Assembly (NCBI GenBank): GCA_013400115.1
Contig: VXBP01002343.1
Location: forward strand, 768,278 to 832,277
Source of the DNA: Rhinopomastus cyanomelas
Taxonomy: Eukaryota; Chordata; Aves; Bucerotiformes; Rhinopomastidae
Length of the DNA: 64,000 nucleotides
Direction: 5' to 3'
The notes under the pieces are model-generated. The model had not been told where the DNA came from and ran no database searches. It saw only the letters and a program-made list of their open reading frames with translations. The stretch's first letter is position 1. Each line of letters opens with the position of its first letter. The position numbers and the translations under genes are program-made. Positions 10,165 through 23,483 of the stretch are shown piece after piece.

Positions 10165-12796
10165 TATAGAAATGCAAAACTGGTGGAAGCAGAAAGAAAG
10201 TTCATTTCTAAGTCAAAACATTCAACTTTCTGTGGCCAAAAAGCATCTTTCAGCCTGAGAGATTCTGGCTACTTGGCATTCCTGAAACAGCGTTTAGCCA
10301 GACCCCTCCTTCCCTTCACCGGGTCCCCCAGGAATAAATGGGGCAAGGGAGCTGTTTACTGGCCAGAGTACAGCTATCCCAGCCCAGTTTAATGCAAGCA
10401 GGGAGATGCAGTGCTGAAGTCCAGGGGTTTTCACAGTTGCCTGAATACAGGACAGTTCCTTGGGCAGCGCGAGCCTGCGCCCTGGGGCCACACAGCTCCG
10501 ACAGAATGCTGCCACATGGCAAGTGGCAGCATTTGGACCCAGGTCACGAGGACAGCCACCACAATAGGTCTCAGCAGCAGCAACAAAAAAAACAAGCATG
10601 GGTCCCTGGACCACAAGAAAGGCTGCACAAACATCCATTCCCCTGCAACACTTCTGCAGGGCCCCAGTGCTCACATGAAAGAACAACTGCACTTCAGACC
10701 GACTCCACCGTTCTCTGTCATCCACCACATCCCCTATTGAAATAATTTCCTGTTTTATTTTTAAGATTGTCATGAGCCTTAGCTGGTGTGGGGAAGGTGA
10801 TACATGCCCCATGAGCACAATAGCCAGCCGGCCAACGGGTCACCTCGATGGCTGCTCCATGAGACAGTGTGGTGGCAGAGGGCACGCCGCGAGGAGTGAG
10901 ATGGGGATACTCAGCACTTCCTGGCACCTGTCCCAGGAAATCAAGGGACACAGGCTCTACAGGATAGAGGGTCTGACTACAGAGTTGATATTTCAGATCC
11001 CTGTGGTGCAAGACACAAAAAGCTGTGAGGGACAAGGGTCCCTGTTTGAGGATGTCTCTGCAATCGCAACAGAGATAGAACATACAAACCTAAAATCTAG
11101 TAGCCAGAGCTGCCGCTGGCAGAGCCGTTCTCCATCCTCACGCAGCCATAGCAGCAGGCAAAGTCAGAAAAGGAACTTCAAACTCCAAATGGTGCTAAAT
11201 CATACTGGTAAGCTACACCTGTTGCAGCATCGCTACTACTGCCTCTGCCTCTAGTTCCAGTTTCACGTTCAATTTACACTGGAACAAGACTGTTGGTCCA
11301 TTGTGCCCTTCCGTGTGGCTGAGGTTTTCTTGTCTCAAGAACACAAAAGCAATCGGCATGGTTTGAGTCAGGTCAGAAGGCAGGACTGAAATTAGTAACA
11401 ACCAAGCTGCTGGAACTTAGTTCACAGGCTCTGGGACAAGCTGCTCAGTTTCACTAGGGGCCACTGTGCAGCACAGGACCGGCCCCTTCCACGAGGCTGG
11501 TGAGAAGGAACGGCACCGCATCGCGGTCACAGCCCCGCAGAAGCGCTGGGGAGTGTGTTTGGTGCGAGCAGTCGAGAGCCAAGATCTTCGCTCGAGTGAA
11601 CTCCATAAAAACTCCCCAGCCATCCCCTTCCAGAGCCGGAGGAGTGCCACCCTCTGCCTTTTCTGTCTGATGCCAGGACTCATGTAACGCTCGTGGCTCT
11701 GAATCAGAACCTCTTCATTCTTGTGGCGTGTTTTTCACTTTTGTGAACACTAATTTCACTACATTTTTCGAGTGGTGATTCTAGCCACAGCGTGGCTGCT
11801 GCTAAGTTCCCACGGCTACCAGTAGGACTTTTATGTGGGAAATCTGTGGGCAGCAGGGAGCCTCCCTGTTTGCATCAATATGAACTTCCCAAGCACATCA
11901 GACTGACATTTTCTCAGCCCGGGAGTTGGAGCACACATGCTCTCACTTAGAGCTCTCGTTTCCTCAGCTGAAGGACATGTGTGATCATTTTGATTTCAGC
12001 AGTTCTCCAGTAGGCCCTTTGCTCACATGTAAGTCCTGCACAAACAAGGGGTTTTATCCAGCCCCCAGAATCCTGGTCCTGGAAACTGCCCAGAACCAGC
12101 TGTAAAGTGCTGAAGGAGCAAAGGCCAGGAGATGTGCAGAGCATCCTCCCAGCTAGCCTGTTCCAAACACGCTGGAGCTCTGCAGTGCTGTGGAGAGACC
12201 CAAGCTGCTTCTCCACCATCAGAGGTCAGGCTGTCTGTGCTGGCAGGTCATCAGCAGCACAGCCATCCTGCAAGATTTTCCCAGCCTTTCACTGGGTGGC
12301 TGCACATTCCAGAGATGACCAGACACATAAACACACCTCCTGTGCCTGCATCCTGGAGCATTTTCTGCAGCTGCAGCTGAAGTAATAAGTGGGATTAATA
12401 AGCAGTAATAAGTCAAAGAGCACATTAAAAGCGTACGAGACACAAGTGGTCGTTGGGGGTTTTGTTTGCTCTCAAAATATAAAAATGCAGTGGGAGGGTA
12501 GTGGGCAGCTTCAGCTTTATCTGAGATAATACGTTGCAGGGGAAAAAATCAAGTGTGATGGGACACTCTTTAATCAATGTTTAGAGAAGACCTCACAGCC
12601 CACAGACATGACTGGCCCACGCTCGGCGATCGTATCTTGCCATCACTGTCTATTGACAGGACTGCAGCCTCAGCACTTGTGGAAAGGTTTCAGGTCCATA
12701 ATCACTGAGGATGGGCAGCTGGACTCAGGAGCACAAGGCCCTGGGAAGCAGGGAAGCAAACCCCTTCATCAAGTGTTTAGCACTTCAGTCCAAAAG
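10165..12796. other. Unique sequence, no gene supported
   Basis: This 2.6-kb stretch has no recognised repeat. Overlapping frames on both strands reach 174 codons (10818-10294, -) and 160 codons (10772-11254, +). The + frame is rich in Ser/Arg near its end, but no motif or exon boundary supports it. Confidence 0.35.
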
Positions 12797-12960
12797 GCTG
12801 AATTTTTTGTCAGTGAGAAATGGCCACCAAGAATTGGAACTGGCTGCCCAGGAAGGAGGTTGAATCACCATCACTGGACACATTTAAGAGCTGTGTAGGT
12901 GTGGAGCTTAGGGACACGGTGTAGCGGTGGGCTTTTCCAACCTAAACGCTTCTATGCTCC
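12797..12960 (+). repeat. CR1 LINE, diverged 3' fragment
   Basis: The ORF2 end ('ggaactggctgcccagg') is followed by a 3' UTR variant with 'cggtgggcttttccaaccta', ending near 'cttctatgctccgatc'. The 8-bp tail is eroded. This copy is of an older type than those with the 'actagatgatct' core. Confidence 0.85.
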
Positions 12961-13647
12961 GATCTTGCGTAAAGATGAAGGCAAAAGAAATCCTCAAGCC
13001 CTGAAGCCTCAAAACTCTCACACTGCCCCTGTTTTGCCAAAGTGTTCAACAACTTCATGAAGTCATCCTTTGAGAGCTGCTGCAACTTTCACTCCTCGTA
13101 GCTGGCTGCCGGTGATGTTCACAGTGCGCCGGGTGTATACCTCAGCGCCATGTCCTGAGCCGATCCCAACGACAGGAATACAGTGAGATCTACTGCTCTT
13201 CAGCGAGCTGTGGGAGAGCCCACATGTAGTTCAGAGGGCTTGGAATGGAAAACACAATCAAAGACTTGAAGGCACTTTCATTGTTGCTTCAGCCAGGATA
13301 GTCTGGGGCTGTAAGTCTGCTGAGGTTCCTGGAAAGAGGTAATGTCTCTCCTGAGACTAACACGTACGTTGGAGGAAAAATAAGATAACCTTTCTCTAAC
13401 TCAAAACTATCACTGCTGGGCTTTAAAGTTCTCCAACTTGGACTACTAAAACCTAGAAACAGAAAAACCCCAACTTTGACTACTAAAACCTGGAAACCCC
13501 AATAAAGAAGAGAGCAAGTTGTGTCCTTGTGCTCAAGATGGTCAATGGTATCCCAGGCTGCCTCAAGAAAAGTGTGTCCAGCATGTCCTGGAAGGTTCTC
13601 TTCCACCTGTAAACAGTTTTGGGCTTCTCAGTTTAAGAGAGACTGAG

Positions 13648-14080
13648 ACCTACTGAAGAGAGTCCAACAGGGAACTGCTAAGATGATTGAGGGACTTAGA
13701 CATCTCTCCTATGAAGAAAGGCTGAGAGAAATGAGGCTGTGAAGAGAAGGCTGAGAGGATCTTATTAATGTCTTTAAATACCTGAGGGGTGAGTGTCAAG
13801 AGGAAGGGGCCAGTGGTGGTGCCCAGTAAAAGGACAGGGAAGAACAGGTATAAGCTAGAACACAGGAAGTTCCACCTCAACATAAGGAGAAACTTCTTTA
13901 CTGTGAGAGTAATGGAGCACTGGAACAGAGGCAGCGGAGTCTCCTTCCTTGAAGACTTTCAAAACCCAGGTGGCTGCAGCCCTGTGTGGCCTGCCCTAGG
14001 TGATCGTGCTTTGTGAAAGGGGTCGCAGCACATCATCTCTAGAGGTTCCTTCCAGCACCTAACACTCTACGGTTCTGTGA
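13648..14080 (+). repeat. CR1 LINE, 430-bp + strand copy
   Basis: The copy begins in the C-terminal half of ORF2 (the 'gatgattgagggactt' block) and reaches the tail 'ctacggttctgtga' at 14080. Coding is broken by indels. One frame from 13789 retains the '...RKFHLNIRRNFFTVRV' family signature. It directly abuts an oppositely oriented CR1 3' end at 14082. Confidence 0.92.
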
Positions 14081-14081
14081 C

Positions 14082-14162
14082 TCGTAGAATCGTAGAATCA
14101 TGAGGGATTGGAAGGGACCTCGAAAGATCATCCAGTCCAATCCCCCTGCCACAGCAGGATCA
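14082..14162 (-). repeat. CR1 LINE 3' end, abutting the previous copy tail to tail
   Basis: Inverted tails (tcgtagaatcgtagaatcat) are followed by the well-conserved 3' UTR core up to 'ccacagcaggatca'. One or two bases separate its tail from the tail of the + strand copy, so the two elements point at each other. This one is better preserved, which suggests it inserted later into or beside the tail of the older copy. Confidence 0.9.
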
Positions 14163-14496
14163 TTCGCCTGCAGCAGGGAAGACAGCACGTGCTCAGCTGC
14201 TGCGCAAAGTGTGGGGCTCTGCTGTCAGCTCAAACACCTGCAGGGAAGAGGTGCAGCCTTCCCAGCCACTCAGCGGCTTTAGAGATGCTGCACTTGGGCA
14301 GAGCTTTGTTTGCAAGGCCCAGGTCAACCAGGCTCTTCTACGAGGAGAGTGCAAAGCAACAGTAAGGAGCTGTGATGTGCCCCAAGCAGATTTAACACAG
14401 AGGCTTGTGCACTTCTCTGACATCAGAAGAATTCTCTAATACACCTGTCACAGGACACATTTTGCTGTCTGCAATCTCTATTATTATTGAGTATTT

Positions 14497-14602
14497 CACA
14501 GTATCACAGTATCACAGTATTACCAAGGTTGGAAGAGACCTCATAGATCATCAAGTCCAACCTGTCACCACAGAGCTCAAGGCTAGACCATGGCACCAAT
14601 TG
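14497..14602 (-). repeat. CR1 LINE, antisense, atcacagt-tail subfamily
   Basis: The inverted tail consists of repeated cacagtat units. It is followed by 'aaggttggaagagacctcat' and 'atcaagtccaacctgtcacc'. This 3' UTR type resembles the nested insert at 5.5 kb rather than the attctatg copies. Confidence 0.88.
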
Positions 14603-14621
14603 CTATTATTATTATTATTAT
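14603..14621. repeat. Short (ATT)n microsatellite
   Basis: About six ATT/TTA units directly follow the 5' end of the antisense CR1. Confidence 0.8.
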
Positions 14622-17600
14622 CTCACATAACAAGACCACACCCCAGCCCTATCTCATTATTATTGTTACTATCAGTTATCTATTGATGTAAGTCAGAAAG
14701 ATATAGACATCACAGCAGGGGCAAAATTCTGGCTGAAAATCCTCACCAAACTCTACTGTGGCCACTAGAGCAACACACCAAAAATGTTGTCTCTGTTTTC
14801 TGTGTTGTCTGTAACTTAGTCCCTGCTTTTCTGAGGCAGCTTTGGTGCCTGTGTGAGCTTTTCACTGCTGTTCCACTTTCAAAAGTGGCTGAATGACTTG
14901 GCCAGAGGAGCCAAATATTGCAAAGATCTCAAATCTATCAGCGTTTCTAAAAGCCACGTGAAAGTAATTGGCAAACAGAAGAGAGGAGACACACACACAC
15001 ACGCACAGGCTGAAAGGAGGCTGTGGTGTGAAACTGTATGTCTTTCGACACCCACCTGGGTGAAGGAGCTATTCAACAGGAAGAACGGCTTCGATGCCAG
15101 TTTGTGCTCACCTCTTACACAAATCCACTGGTCTTCAGTAGCCCCAATGTTTGAATGACTCCTTACTGACATTTAGAGTGTGCTTGTTTTCAGAGTACAG
15201 GGCTGGAAATGGGCCTTTACTGGGGACCTCAAAGCTTCACCCCGTTGAATCAGCGTTCACCTAACCACTCTCTAATGACTCTCCAGCCTCAAATGACATC
15301 AATCTCACCAGGCATCTGCAGGCAGGAGGTGTGTGGAGGTGACCCAAGTTCTGGGCTGGTGAGAGACGCTAAAAAATTATGAGTATGCAGAAGAAAAAAG
15401 ATGGACCAGCAAAAAAAGGACATAATAGAGGAAATGGAGACATGCAAGAGGTTAGTGCTTTGGTCTCACTCTGCAAAACTTAGGAGGACTTCTTGCTGTC
15501 GAGTCATACGAAGAGAAAGTGGGTGGCTCCAGATGCACAGTAAAAATGAGATTAACTCGCCGACCAAATTCTCAGTCACTGCCAGGAAGAACAACTAGCC
15601 AATCTAGTCTTCAGTAGAACAAAACAGGAAAACACTTTGTAGTGTGAGTAGCTGGCCAAGAAACCATGAATTTGCTCTTTTAGTAATTAAAAGTGACCTT
15701 GCAAGATTTCCAGAGCAATCATCTCTCATTCATGGAATGAAAGGCTGTCCTCACTGCCTGCACATGCAGCCTGCCACGTTATCTGTCCAGAGAACTGCAT
15801 TACTTTGCCCACTGGGATGAAGGGACATCTTGGAGAGGGACAAGTAATTCCCCAAGTGACAGTTCCTTTTGTGCTTAGAAAGCACCATGAAAAAATGTTC
15901 AGTTCATGGGAGAAATGAAATCTTTTACCTTCCTACTTGCCCATATTTTGTAAGTGATGGACAAAAAAAGGGCTCATGGCCACTGCCAGCGTCGTGAGTG
16001 TTTTATGTGATCGGGGCTGAACAAAATTTCTACCCTGAGCCCGTCTGAGTTCAGCTTGGGACATGCCCTACAGACTGCTGGTTTTACTTTTTGCCGTGCA
16101 GAACGAGTATCCTGCTGCAGCTCAGCCAGTGCTGTGCACACTTTGACCTTCAGAACCTGATCTGGAGATATAGTCACCCTTTGACATTTTTAATGCCTTC
16201 ACTGAATATGAGAAATATCACTACTATCTGCATCATGAAAGTTCTCCTCCAGGTGAGATCTGAAATGTAGCTCTCCTGGAGCTATTGAAGAAAGACTTCA
16301 CCACTTTTACTCCCTTGCAGCACAACTTCTTCATGCAAGTCAGTGACAGCAAATACTGTGCCAAACGAGGAAATGTGGCCGGAGTGAGTTCGCAGGCAAA
16401 AGCCACCACAAGTCAGACTGTCCCCAAGCTACCACGTTTAATTGTGCTGGTGGAGGTGAGATCACACAAACGCCATGGGGAGGGCTTCGGCTCATTAACA
16501 TCTGAGAGAGGTTTTCTCAGACATGAGTGTGGTCCCAGGTCTGAAGTCCATTAAAGCCTGCCAATTACTCCAGATTTGGCTTTAAGAACGGGCAGTTTCT
16601 GGTGTGGAGTTGGACTGGATGTGTAGGAGCAGCCCGAGCCGCTGAGGCACTGCTGTGATGGACACAAAGAAGGAAGCAGAGCTGAAGGGACTCCTGAGAA
16701 ATGCTGCAAAGCAGCTAACTGGACAAGAATTGAACAACCCATCAAGCAATATGGGAAGAGGCTGGTTCCTAGAGGTTTGTCGCACCCAGCGATTTTGTTC
16801 ATCTGGCATCTTTCAGTGCTCCAGTAATCAGATCCATACATCAGGATGATGGTACCAGACCAGCAAAACACATCCTGTAACAGTGCCCATGAGTTAAAGG
16901 TGTCATCAGAGTCAAAACCAGTGGCTGTCTGTGGCCATACATCCATGCCCAGTCACCCCTGACTGAAAAGGAATCATGTGCTGCCTACCGTGCCTACGTC
17001 CTGGATCTCACCAAGCCTCATTTGATGTCAGAACCACTAGCCTTTGCCTTGTACCAGGTAAAGGGAAATCAGCACTCTTTTTTTCACATTTCAGAACAAA
17101 AGTGGGAGCTTTGAAGTTGTGTATTTGTGAAAGAAACCATCGCAGCCTGTTAAAACAAGCTCTTGGTATTGAAAAGGTTAAACAATTTGGTTTCCCCGAT
17201 AAGTTTATCTATGATCAGAACTGAGTCACACAGAAAATACTCCTACAAGACTTGACCTTTTACTTGTATCCCACACTGAGATAATATTATACTTTAAATG
17301 GATATCAATAAGAACTTTGTTTTAAAAAGTGTATTTAAAATAAATTACTTTTAAATAACAGAAACTGTTTTCAATTAGCCCCGTTAAAAGAAATCAACTA
17401 GAAAGTTATGTATGCTTTTTTATTTTCTTTATATAAATTATACCCAGGAGTCCTATGATAGCAGCACTGTACAAACTATGCACTACCTTTATATTTATTT
17501 CTTATCAAAATAAACTTAACAAATTAGATTTGTTTTTACAGCACTTTATATCCAATAATGACAATGTTGTATTGGTCCCAGGACAAAAACAATGAAAGTA

Positions 17601-19560
17601 GCAGCTGAATGGTATTTTTATTAAGAGTTAACAAAAATGTCTTGTGCAAACAGAGCGTATAAAGAAAATTAATTCCATGGTTCCTCACGAGGAAGGCGTC
17701 CTTCTCCTTTTTCTTTTTTTCTCACAATATCAGCCCCATTTGGAAAGATCATTCTGAGGGGAAAACCCGAAGCTTTAGCACGACTTGCTCAGCAGAACGA
17801 TCCGGCTGAACTTACACTTTGCTGACTGCTAGGATTTCATGTTCAGAGCTGGCAAATGTTTTGATAACTTAATACTTTTTAAAAGAAAACTTGTTTGTTG
17901 CTGAAGATTTTGGGAGGCCAGAAGAAATATAATCTAAAAAATAACAGAGTGAAAGATCCAAAGAGATCTTTCTTCTTTTTCCCCATTTTTTCCATTTCCT
18001 CTACCTTGAGCTGTTTCCTCCACACTAGCACTTTAGAGGTCTTTTTATTGGTGGCAGATTCAAATATCTCTGAGATATTCAGCACACAACTCAGCAAGAG
18101 TCCACGTTTTCCTGTCAGCAGTGGAAACATGGCAGGGGTAATAGTCTGGGGTTTGTTACTAAAAATGAGCCCTTACACACAAAAACATTCAAACATTGTT
18201 TAGAACATGTGGTTTGCTGCTATTAAGTTAACAGTGGAAAATCTCATTACTTTTAAAGTTAATTTTATTTTGTGGTGGGATTGGTCTCCAGGCTGAAGCA
18301 GATTTTCTCTTGAGCAGAGCCTCTAACCGTAGCTTCCAGCCTTCTGTTCAGCAGGTCACTAGTTGCATAGCGTCGCTAGATCGATGCGTGAAGTCAAAGA
18401 GCTGAATTAAAAGGGAAAAGAATAAGAGAAGAAACTTCTCCCGACATCTGCCTCTGGGGCTGCCAGCAGGCACTCACGTGCCGTCCTTTCCAGCTCTTGC
18501 TTGGACTGGAAGAGTTTTCCAATGAGGATCTCAGGTTAAAGATGCTCTTTGAGCAGAGCTAACAAAGTTTCTGCCTCTAATAAAAGATTGGGGGCTGCAG
18601 AGTGCTCTAATAGGGTCAATCAGAGACTGGACAAATTCTGAAGCTAGAATTTGCAGGAAGTGCTGCAGAGAAGCAGAGATGTAAGGAAGGTCTGACATGC
18701 TTTGATGGACTCTCTAACATGGTTTGATGGACCCAGAGATCTGAAAATCGAAACGGCGAAGCTAAAAATAAAGCAGAAGTCTGTGAAAGTTTCTGGTTCA
18801 GATTTGGTTTCAAGTCTTGCAAGCGCCTACTCTGACTCCTCACTTTTAATTGAGGCTATAACAATGTACAATAACTGAGACACAAATCTGCAGTTTGAGG
18901 GGGAAAGGGAGAAGCCCTGCTTGCACCTTGCTTGCTATCTATGCATAGACACAGCCTACTTGTAATGTACTATGACTCAAATCTGAAACTCATGGTTTAA
19001 AATACCAAGTGAGATTCAGTCACCTAATAGCTGCATTCCACCAACAGCACCTCCCCTCTTTTTTTCCATAACATATGCTCACACCACATAAAATTCACTT
19101 TTGTGAAGAGGTGAGCCATTATTTTGCAGACTCCACTCACTATAACTCTCATGTATCTCAGTCTGCATTTCAAGACACCCTTAAACCTTAATCTCAGCCA
19201 TTCCTCTTGCACCCTGCACTTTCCCAGGTACTAGTTCAGCATGGAAATTTGACATATGAATAAGAAATACGCAGGCACAAGAAACTATTGACTATCTGAT
19301 ATTAATGCTCGGGGTCTTTTTCTGAACACCACTCTAGTTCTTCTCAACATAGCTGCTGCAGTCTGAGAACTGCATCTACAAGCTGACTCACTTAGCTCGG
19401 CTGCTGACACTTGCTTCTCCATCAGTGACAATTTTGGAAGGTTGGGAGTTATGTTTCTTCATATTTTTCATGAAAGAAAGTAGATGAGCTGACCAGCAAA
19501 GAAAGGAGCCCTGAACTAATCCACACACAGAGCTATAGTCTGCTAAAAGTATCTCTGTCT
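14622..19560. other. Repeat-poor unique sequence; AT-rich 17.2-17.9 kb
   Basis: I recognise no CR1 copy for about 4.9 kb. The interval 17,230-17,900 is strongly AT-rich with many TAAT and TTTAAA motifs and could be a conserved noncoding element or old 3' UTR-like sequence. A short (CA)n of about 8 units lies near 14,990-15,003. No exon can be supported. Confidence 0.35.
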
Positions 19561-19906
19561 CATTAATGTTTATAAATATGTGAAGGGTGGGTGTCAGGAG
19601 GATGGAGCCAGGCTCTGCTCAGTGTCATCTAATGATAGGACAAGGGGCAATGGGTGTCAGCTAGAACATATGAAGTTCCATATAAATATGAGAAGGAACT
19701 TCTTCCCAGTGAGGGTGACAGAGCACTGGAACAGGCTGCCCAGGGGAGTTGTGGAGTCTCCTTCTCTGGAGATGTTTTAAACCCACCTGGATATGTTCCT
19801 GTGCCACTTGGTCTGGGTGCTGCTGCTGTGGCAGGGGGATTGGACTAGATGATCTTCCGAGGTCCCTTCCAATCCCTGATGCTCTGTGATTCTGTGATTC
19901 TGTGAA
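19561..19906 (+). repeat. CR1 LINE, 345-bp copy
   Basis: The copy covers the C-terminal ORF2 and the complete 3' UTR, ending in three degenerate attctgtg-type units. The reading frame from 19580 matches CR1 ORF2 (...RRNFFPVRVTEHWNRLPRG...) but ends early at 19780. A substitution there turns the usual 'ttcaagacc' region into an in-frame TAA. Confidence 0.95.
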
Positions 19907-22900
19907 ATGTATAGATTTGTTTCAGGGCAGTTGCACTAAAATTTTACAAGTGCAAGCAGAGCAGAAGGTTGATCATTGCTTCACTGTGAGCACCTCAGGA
20001 AGATGGGTCTGGTATTAACAAGGGCGTGAACATCTGCATCTCCCGCACCAGTGAGGAAGAGCAGCAGGTGTTCAGCATCTCTGAAATACCAGGCTTTGAA
20101 CATGAAACACCTAAGTCCTTGGATGACCTGCCAAAGTTGGAGGGACTCCTGCCATTTTGGGTCTGGATGCCATTTGTTAGAATGAATTCTGGGCTGGATA
20201 CGACTATAAAAACATACAGACTGGGATTAGGACTAAAACCAAAATCCCTTGCTTTACAGATGAAAAAACCCTAAATGTAACTAACCTGAGACAGAAACCT
20301 TGCTCGGATGGAGAGTGATGCTTTACAGCTGTGACACTTGTCTGTGCCAGGAGGTAGTGAAACCAGCTCAGTTTTGACACCTCACGCTTGTGCAATTGAA
20401 AAGTGAACTTGCAGAAAGGACCTATTTCAAGAGCTGAGTGAAACTAGCTGGTTCAGTTTGCAGAGTTTTTGTGTTAACTCTCTCGTTTTGCTTTGTATGT
20501 TTCTAATACCCCAGGAGTTTTGCTTTGAGTTTTAGCTTCAAACAAAACAAAACTGATTGCAAACCACTGTATTTTGACTCACAGTGTTGAAACGATCTCT
20601 CAGTTTCAAAAGCCAAAATGCAGAGTACTGGTAGCCTGGGGTTTAGGTCAGCCCACGTTCCAGCTGCCAGACTGAGGGTCAGAGACAAGCTCTCCTTACA
20701 TGAAGTGATGTGGGACCTGTCTTTTTTGTGTAGCCCCAAGCCTGCACGAAACCACCCCAAACCACCCAAACTGATGTTGCTTTCTCCAGGAATAACAGGC
20801 AAATCCATCCCAGAGCTGTCAGATTAGACTAACGTGAAATAGTGGCAACTTAGTAAAACAGTGGTTTTAATAGATTTGTTTCCAGCTCGGTAAAATAAAT
20901 CTATTAAAAAGGTTTGCTTAAAGAGAACTGCAGAGCTCCACAGAGAACTGCTTCCTGCTAACTGAATGATGCTCGCTTCTCTTCACCTTGATAGATGTGT
21001 TTTGTGAGAAGCTGCAGCACGGCAATGTACAGAAACACCTTCCTGCAGGAACTTCTTTAGCAACAACTACTTAAACATACTCCTATCGCTTATTTAATCC
21101 ACTTTCTACATTTATTTTCTTAGTGGCCCCTCAGCCCAACGGATAACAACTTGGATTATCATTCTCAACATCCACAGAAAATAATTGCTGTCTGATTTAC
21201 AACGGTGCTAGTTGAAATATTTCCATGGCCATCATTTAACTTTGAACTACCTTAAAAACCAACACCAGTTTCACCAGGCAAGCAATCTAAGCCCTCTACC
21301 TTTACAAAAACATTACACGCTTATTTGTCTTTCTAACCATCAAAGGGTGTCACCGCGACGGCTCTGGGTATCAGCATTTTTCCTGTGTGATTCACTTATG
21401 CCAAGCAAACCCTCTAGACCTACATTCTTCCTTTTTTTGAGTTTCTGCTTAACCAACAGGATCAACAGGTCTCCTTCTCTGTGGGTGGTGATAATGTCAG
21501 TTCACCACTGCCCAAATAACCTTTCTCTATAGGGAAATGCTAACATTTAGTTCTTTAAATTTAAACCACATGTATTTTGGTCTCCTAACTGTGCTCTGCA
21601 TTAACTGCCTTTTGTTATTAATTTGTATCACTAAAAATCTTAACGAAAGCAGTTATTTAAATTGGAAATGTTAAGTGCAGTAGACATCTAAAATTCATGT
21701 ACGAGCTATAATACATCAAAATATTTAAGTAGTAACTAAATATTTTACCTAGCCATTGTAAACACATTTTCAGAATTAATAATGACACAGCTCTGCATAT
21801 GTTCAGTGTAAAACCGTGTCTCAGAAGAGCTATTCCTTCTTGCCTGCTTCAGGGAACACAAGCCATGGCTTGTGAATGGTTTCTCTTACCTTCACCTCAT
21901 CCAGAAACAAAAAGTGTCATTTAAATGCTGTCTGTGTGAGACCTCCCCCAAGAAGAGCAACTTACGTGTGGGTTGACCACATCCAGTTTTCCTCCTGGTG
22001 CTCTCTGGAAGAGGCACCGCCACTGTATAAAGTCTTTGCGCACATCGCCGTGGGGTGACCACAAATATACAGCTGCCAGTGGGGTAAAAATATTGGTGTT
22101 TGGGACAAATACTCTTGTTCAAACAACAGCGACCGCAGCTGGGATAAAGTGTAACGGTTTCCCCAAACAAAATTGACCCTGGGTAAAATTTAACACAACT
22201 GCAAACATTAAATGAAAACCCCACCAAATAGACAGATTAGCTCTAAGACTTTAATTCTGTTCAAAAAGAGAGGAGATGGAAAGACTGTATAAAATCTTAA
22301 AGTGTTTTCTGTAACCTCTAGAAGCTAAAGGGTTTATTTAATACTTACACATATGAGTGAGGAAATATTTACATAGTTCTAGACTTGCAGTCATTTTAAT
22401 TGTGCATTTCACATTTCCTCATATAGGTGTGCTATTTAATAAATATATAAAACTGTAAAGCTTTATGCTGCAGATGAGAGAGTGTGGATATAAACACGTT
22501 ATCTCTGAATGGTCTGTTTTAAAACAAGTACCACCGCCCCGGTACAAATCCATCCTGCCTTTCATTTAAAATTTGAATTCTACAGCTGCTTCCATAAACT
22601 GAATGTTTCAACTACACTCACTTTACTCCTCTAGACTGACATTAATGAAAGCAACATCTTTCACCAGTCTGTGTCGGGGAGCTTCCTGGTAAATTAGATC
22701 AAAAACAACAATCATCTGAGATGGTTCAAGTGATTCAAGAGACAGTCTGTGGCCTTGGTTGCAAATGTCAAGATGCTTAGGTTGTAGCTCTCCAAGGCTG
22801 CCCATAATGTGTGTTCTTTCCCATGTCATGATCTTTCAGTGAATTCCCCGTCCATAAGCTTTTATCACCTGTCCTGGTGTTTGATAAAAACATTTAAAAT

Positions 22901-23483
22901 GCCATTTTACCCTTCTTAAGGGACAAACCATTCCCAGCACACTGTAGGACTCTTTCTCCACCTTCACTTAGGCTCAGATTCCCAGAGATCAGTGAAATCA
23001 ATGGCACTAAGAGGGCATCTGTTTCAAACAACCATCCCAGCCATCCTGAAAAAGACTGATAAAGACTTAAAATGAGGACATGAAAACGAGTCTTCAGTTT
23101 CGATCATGAATTCTAAAAGTAATATTACACACTACCAGATCAGTTTTTGTGGGTGCTTTGTGAGTTGCTCTGCATCACCTTTTTTTCTGCAGCACCTTTG
23201 GTTTTTAAATCTTTGCAAAAGTAGTCTGAATTCCTAATGACCATAAAGCCAGTGACTGATTAATAAATGGCCACAGGAAAATGTTCCCAGCCTGTACATT
23301 CCTAATTAATGCCTGTGGTAAGTTTATCCAGATTTGCTACCTTGGAATAGCTTCTATTTTATTTTGAGTTATGTATTCTAAGTGAGCATAATTTTCATAT
23401 CTCATCTATGTAACTACTTGATCTTCCTGTAAAGCAACAGTTCGGTTCTCTCAACCCCACATTGCACAACTCATATAGAACTA
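19907..23483. other. CR1-free unique sequence with AT-rich conserved-looking blocks
   Basis: No gene is seen. The interval 21,540-21,800 is AT-rich and dense in TAAT/ATTA cores. A short segment at about 22,972-23,012 ('ggctcagattcccag', then 'gaaatcaatggcac') resembles an ancient amniote repeat motif that I recall. Frames up to about 110 codons at 21,212-22,227 are unsupported. Confidence 0.35.
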
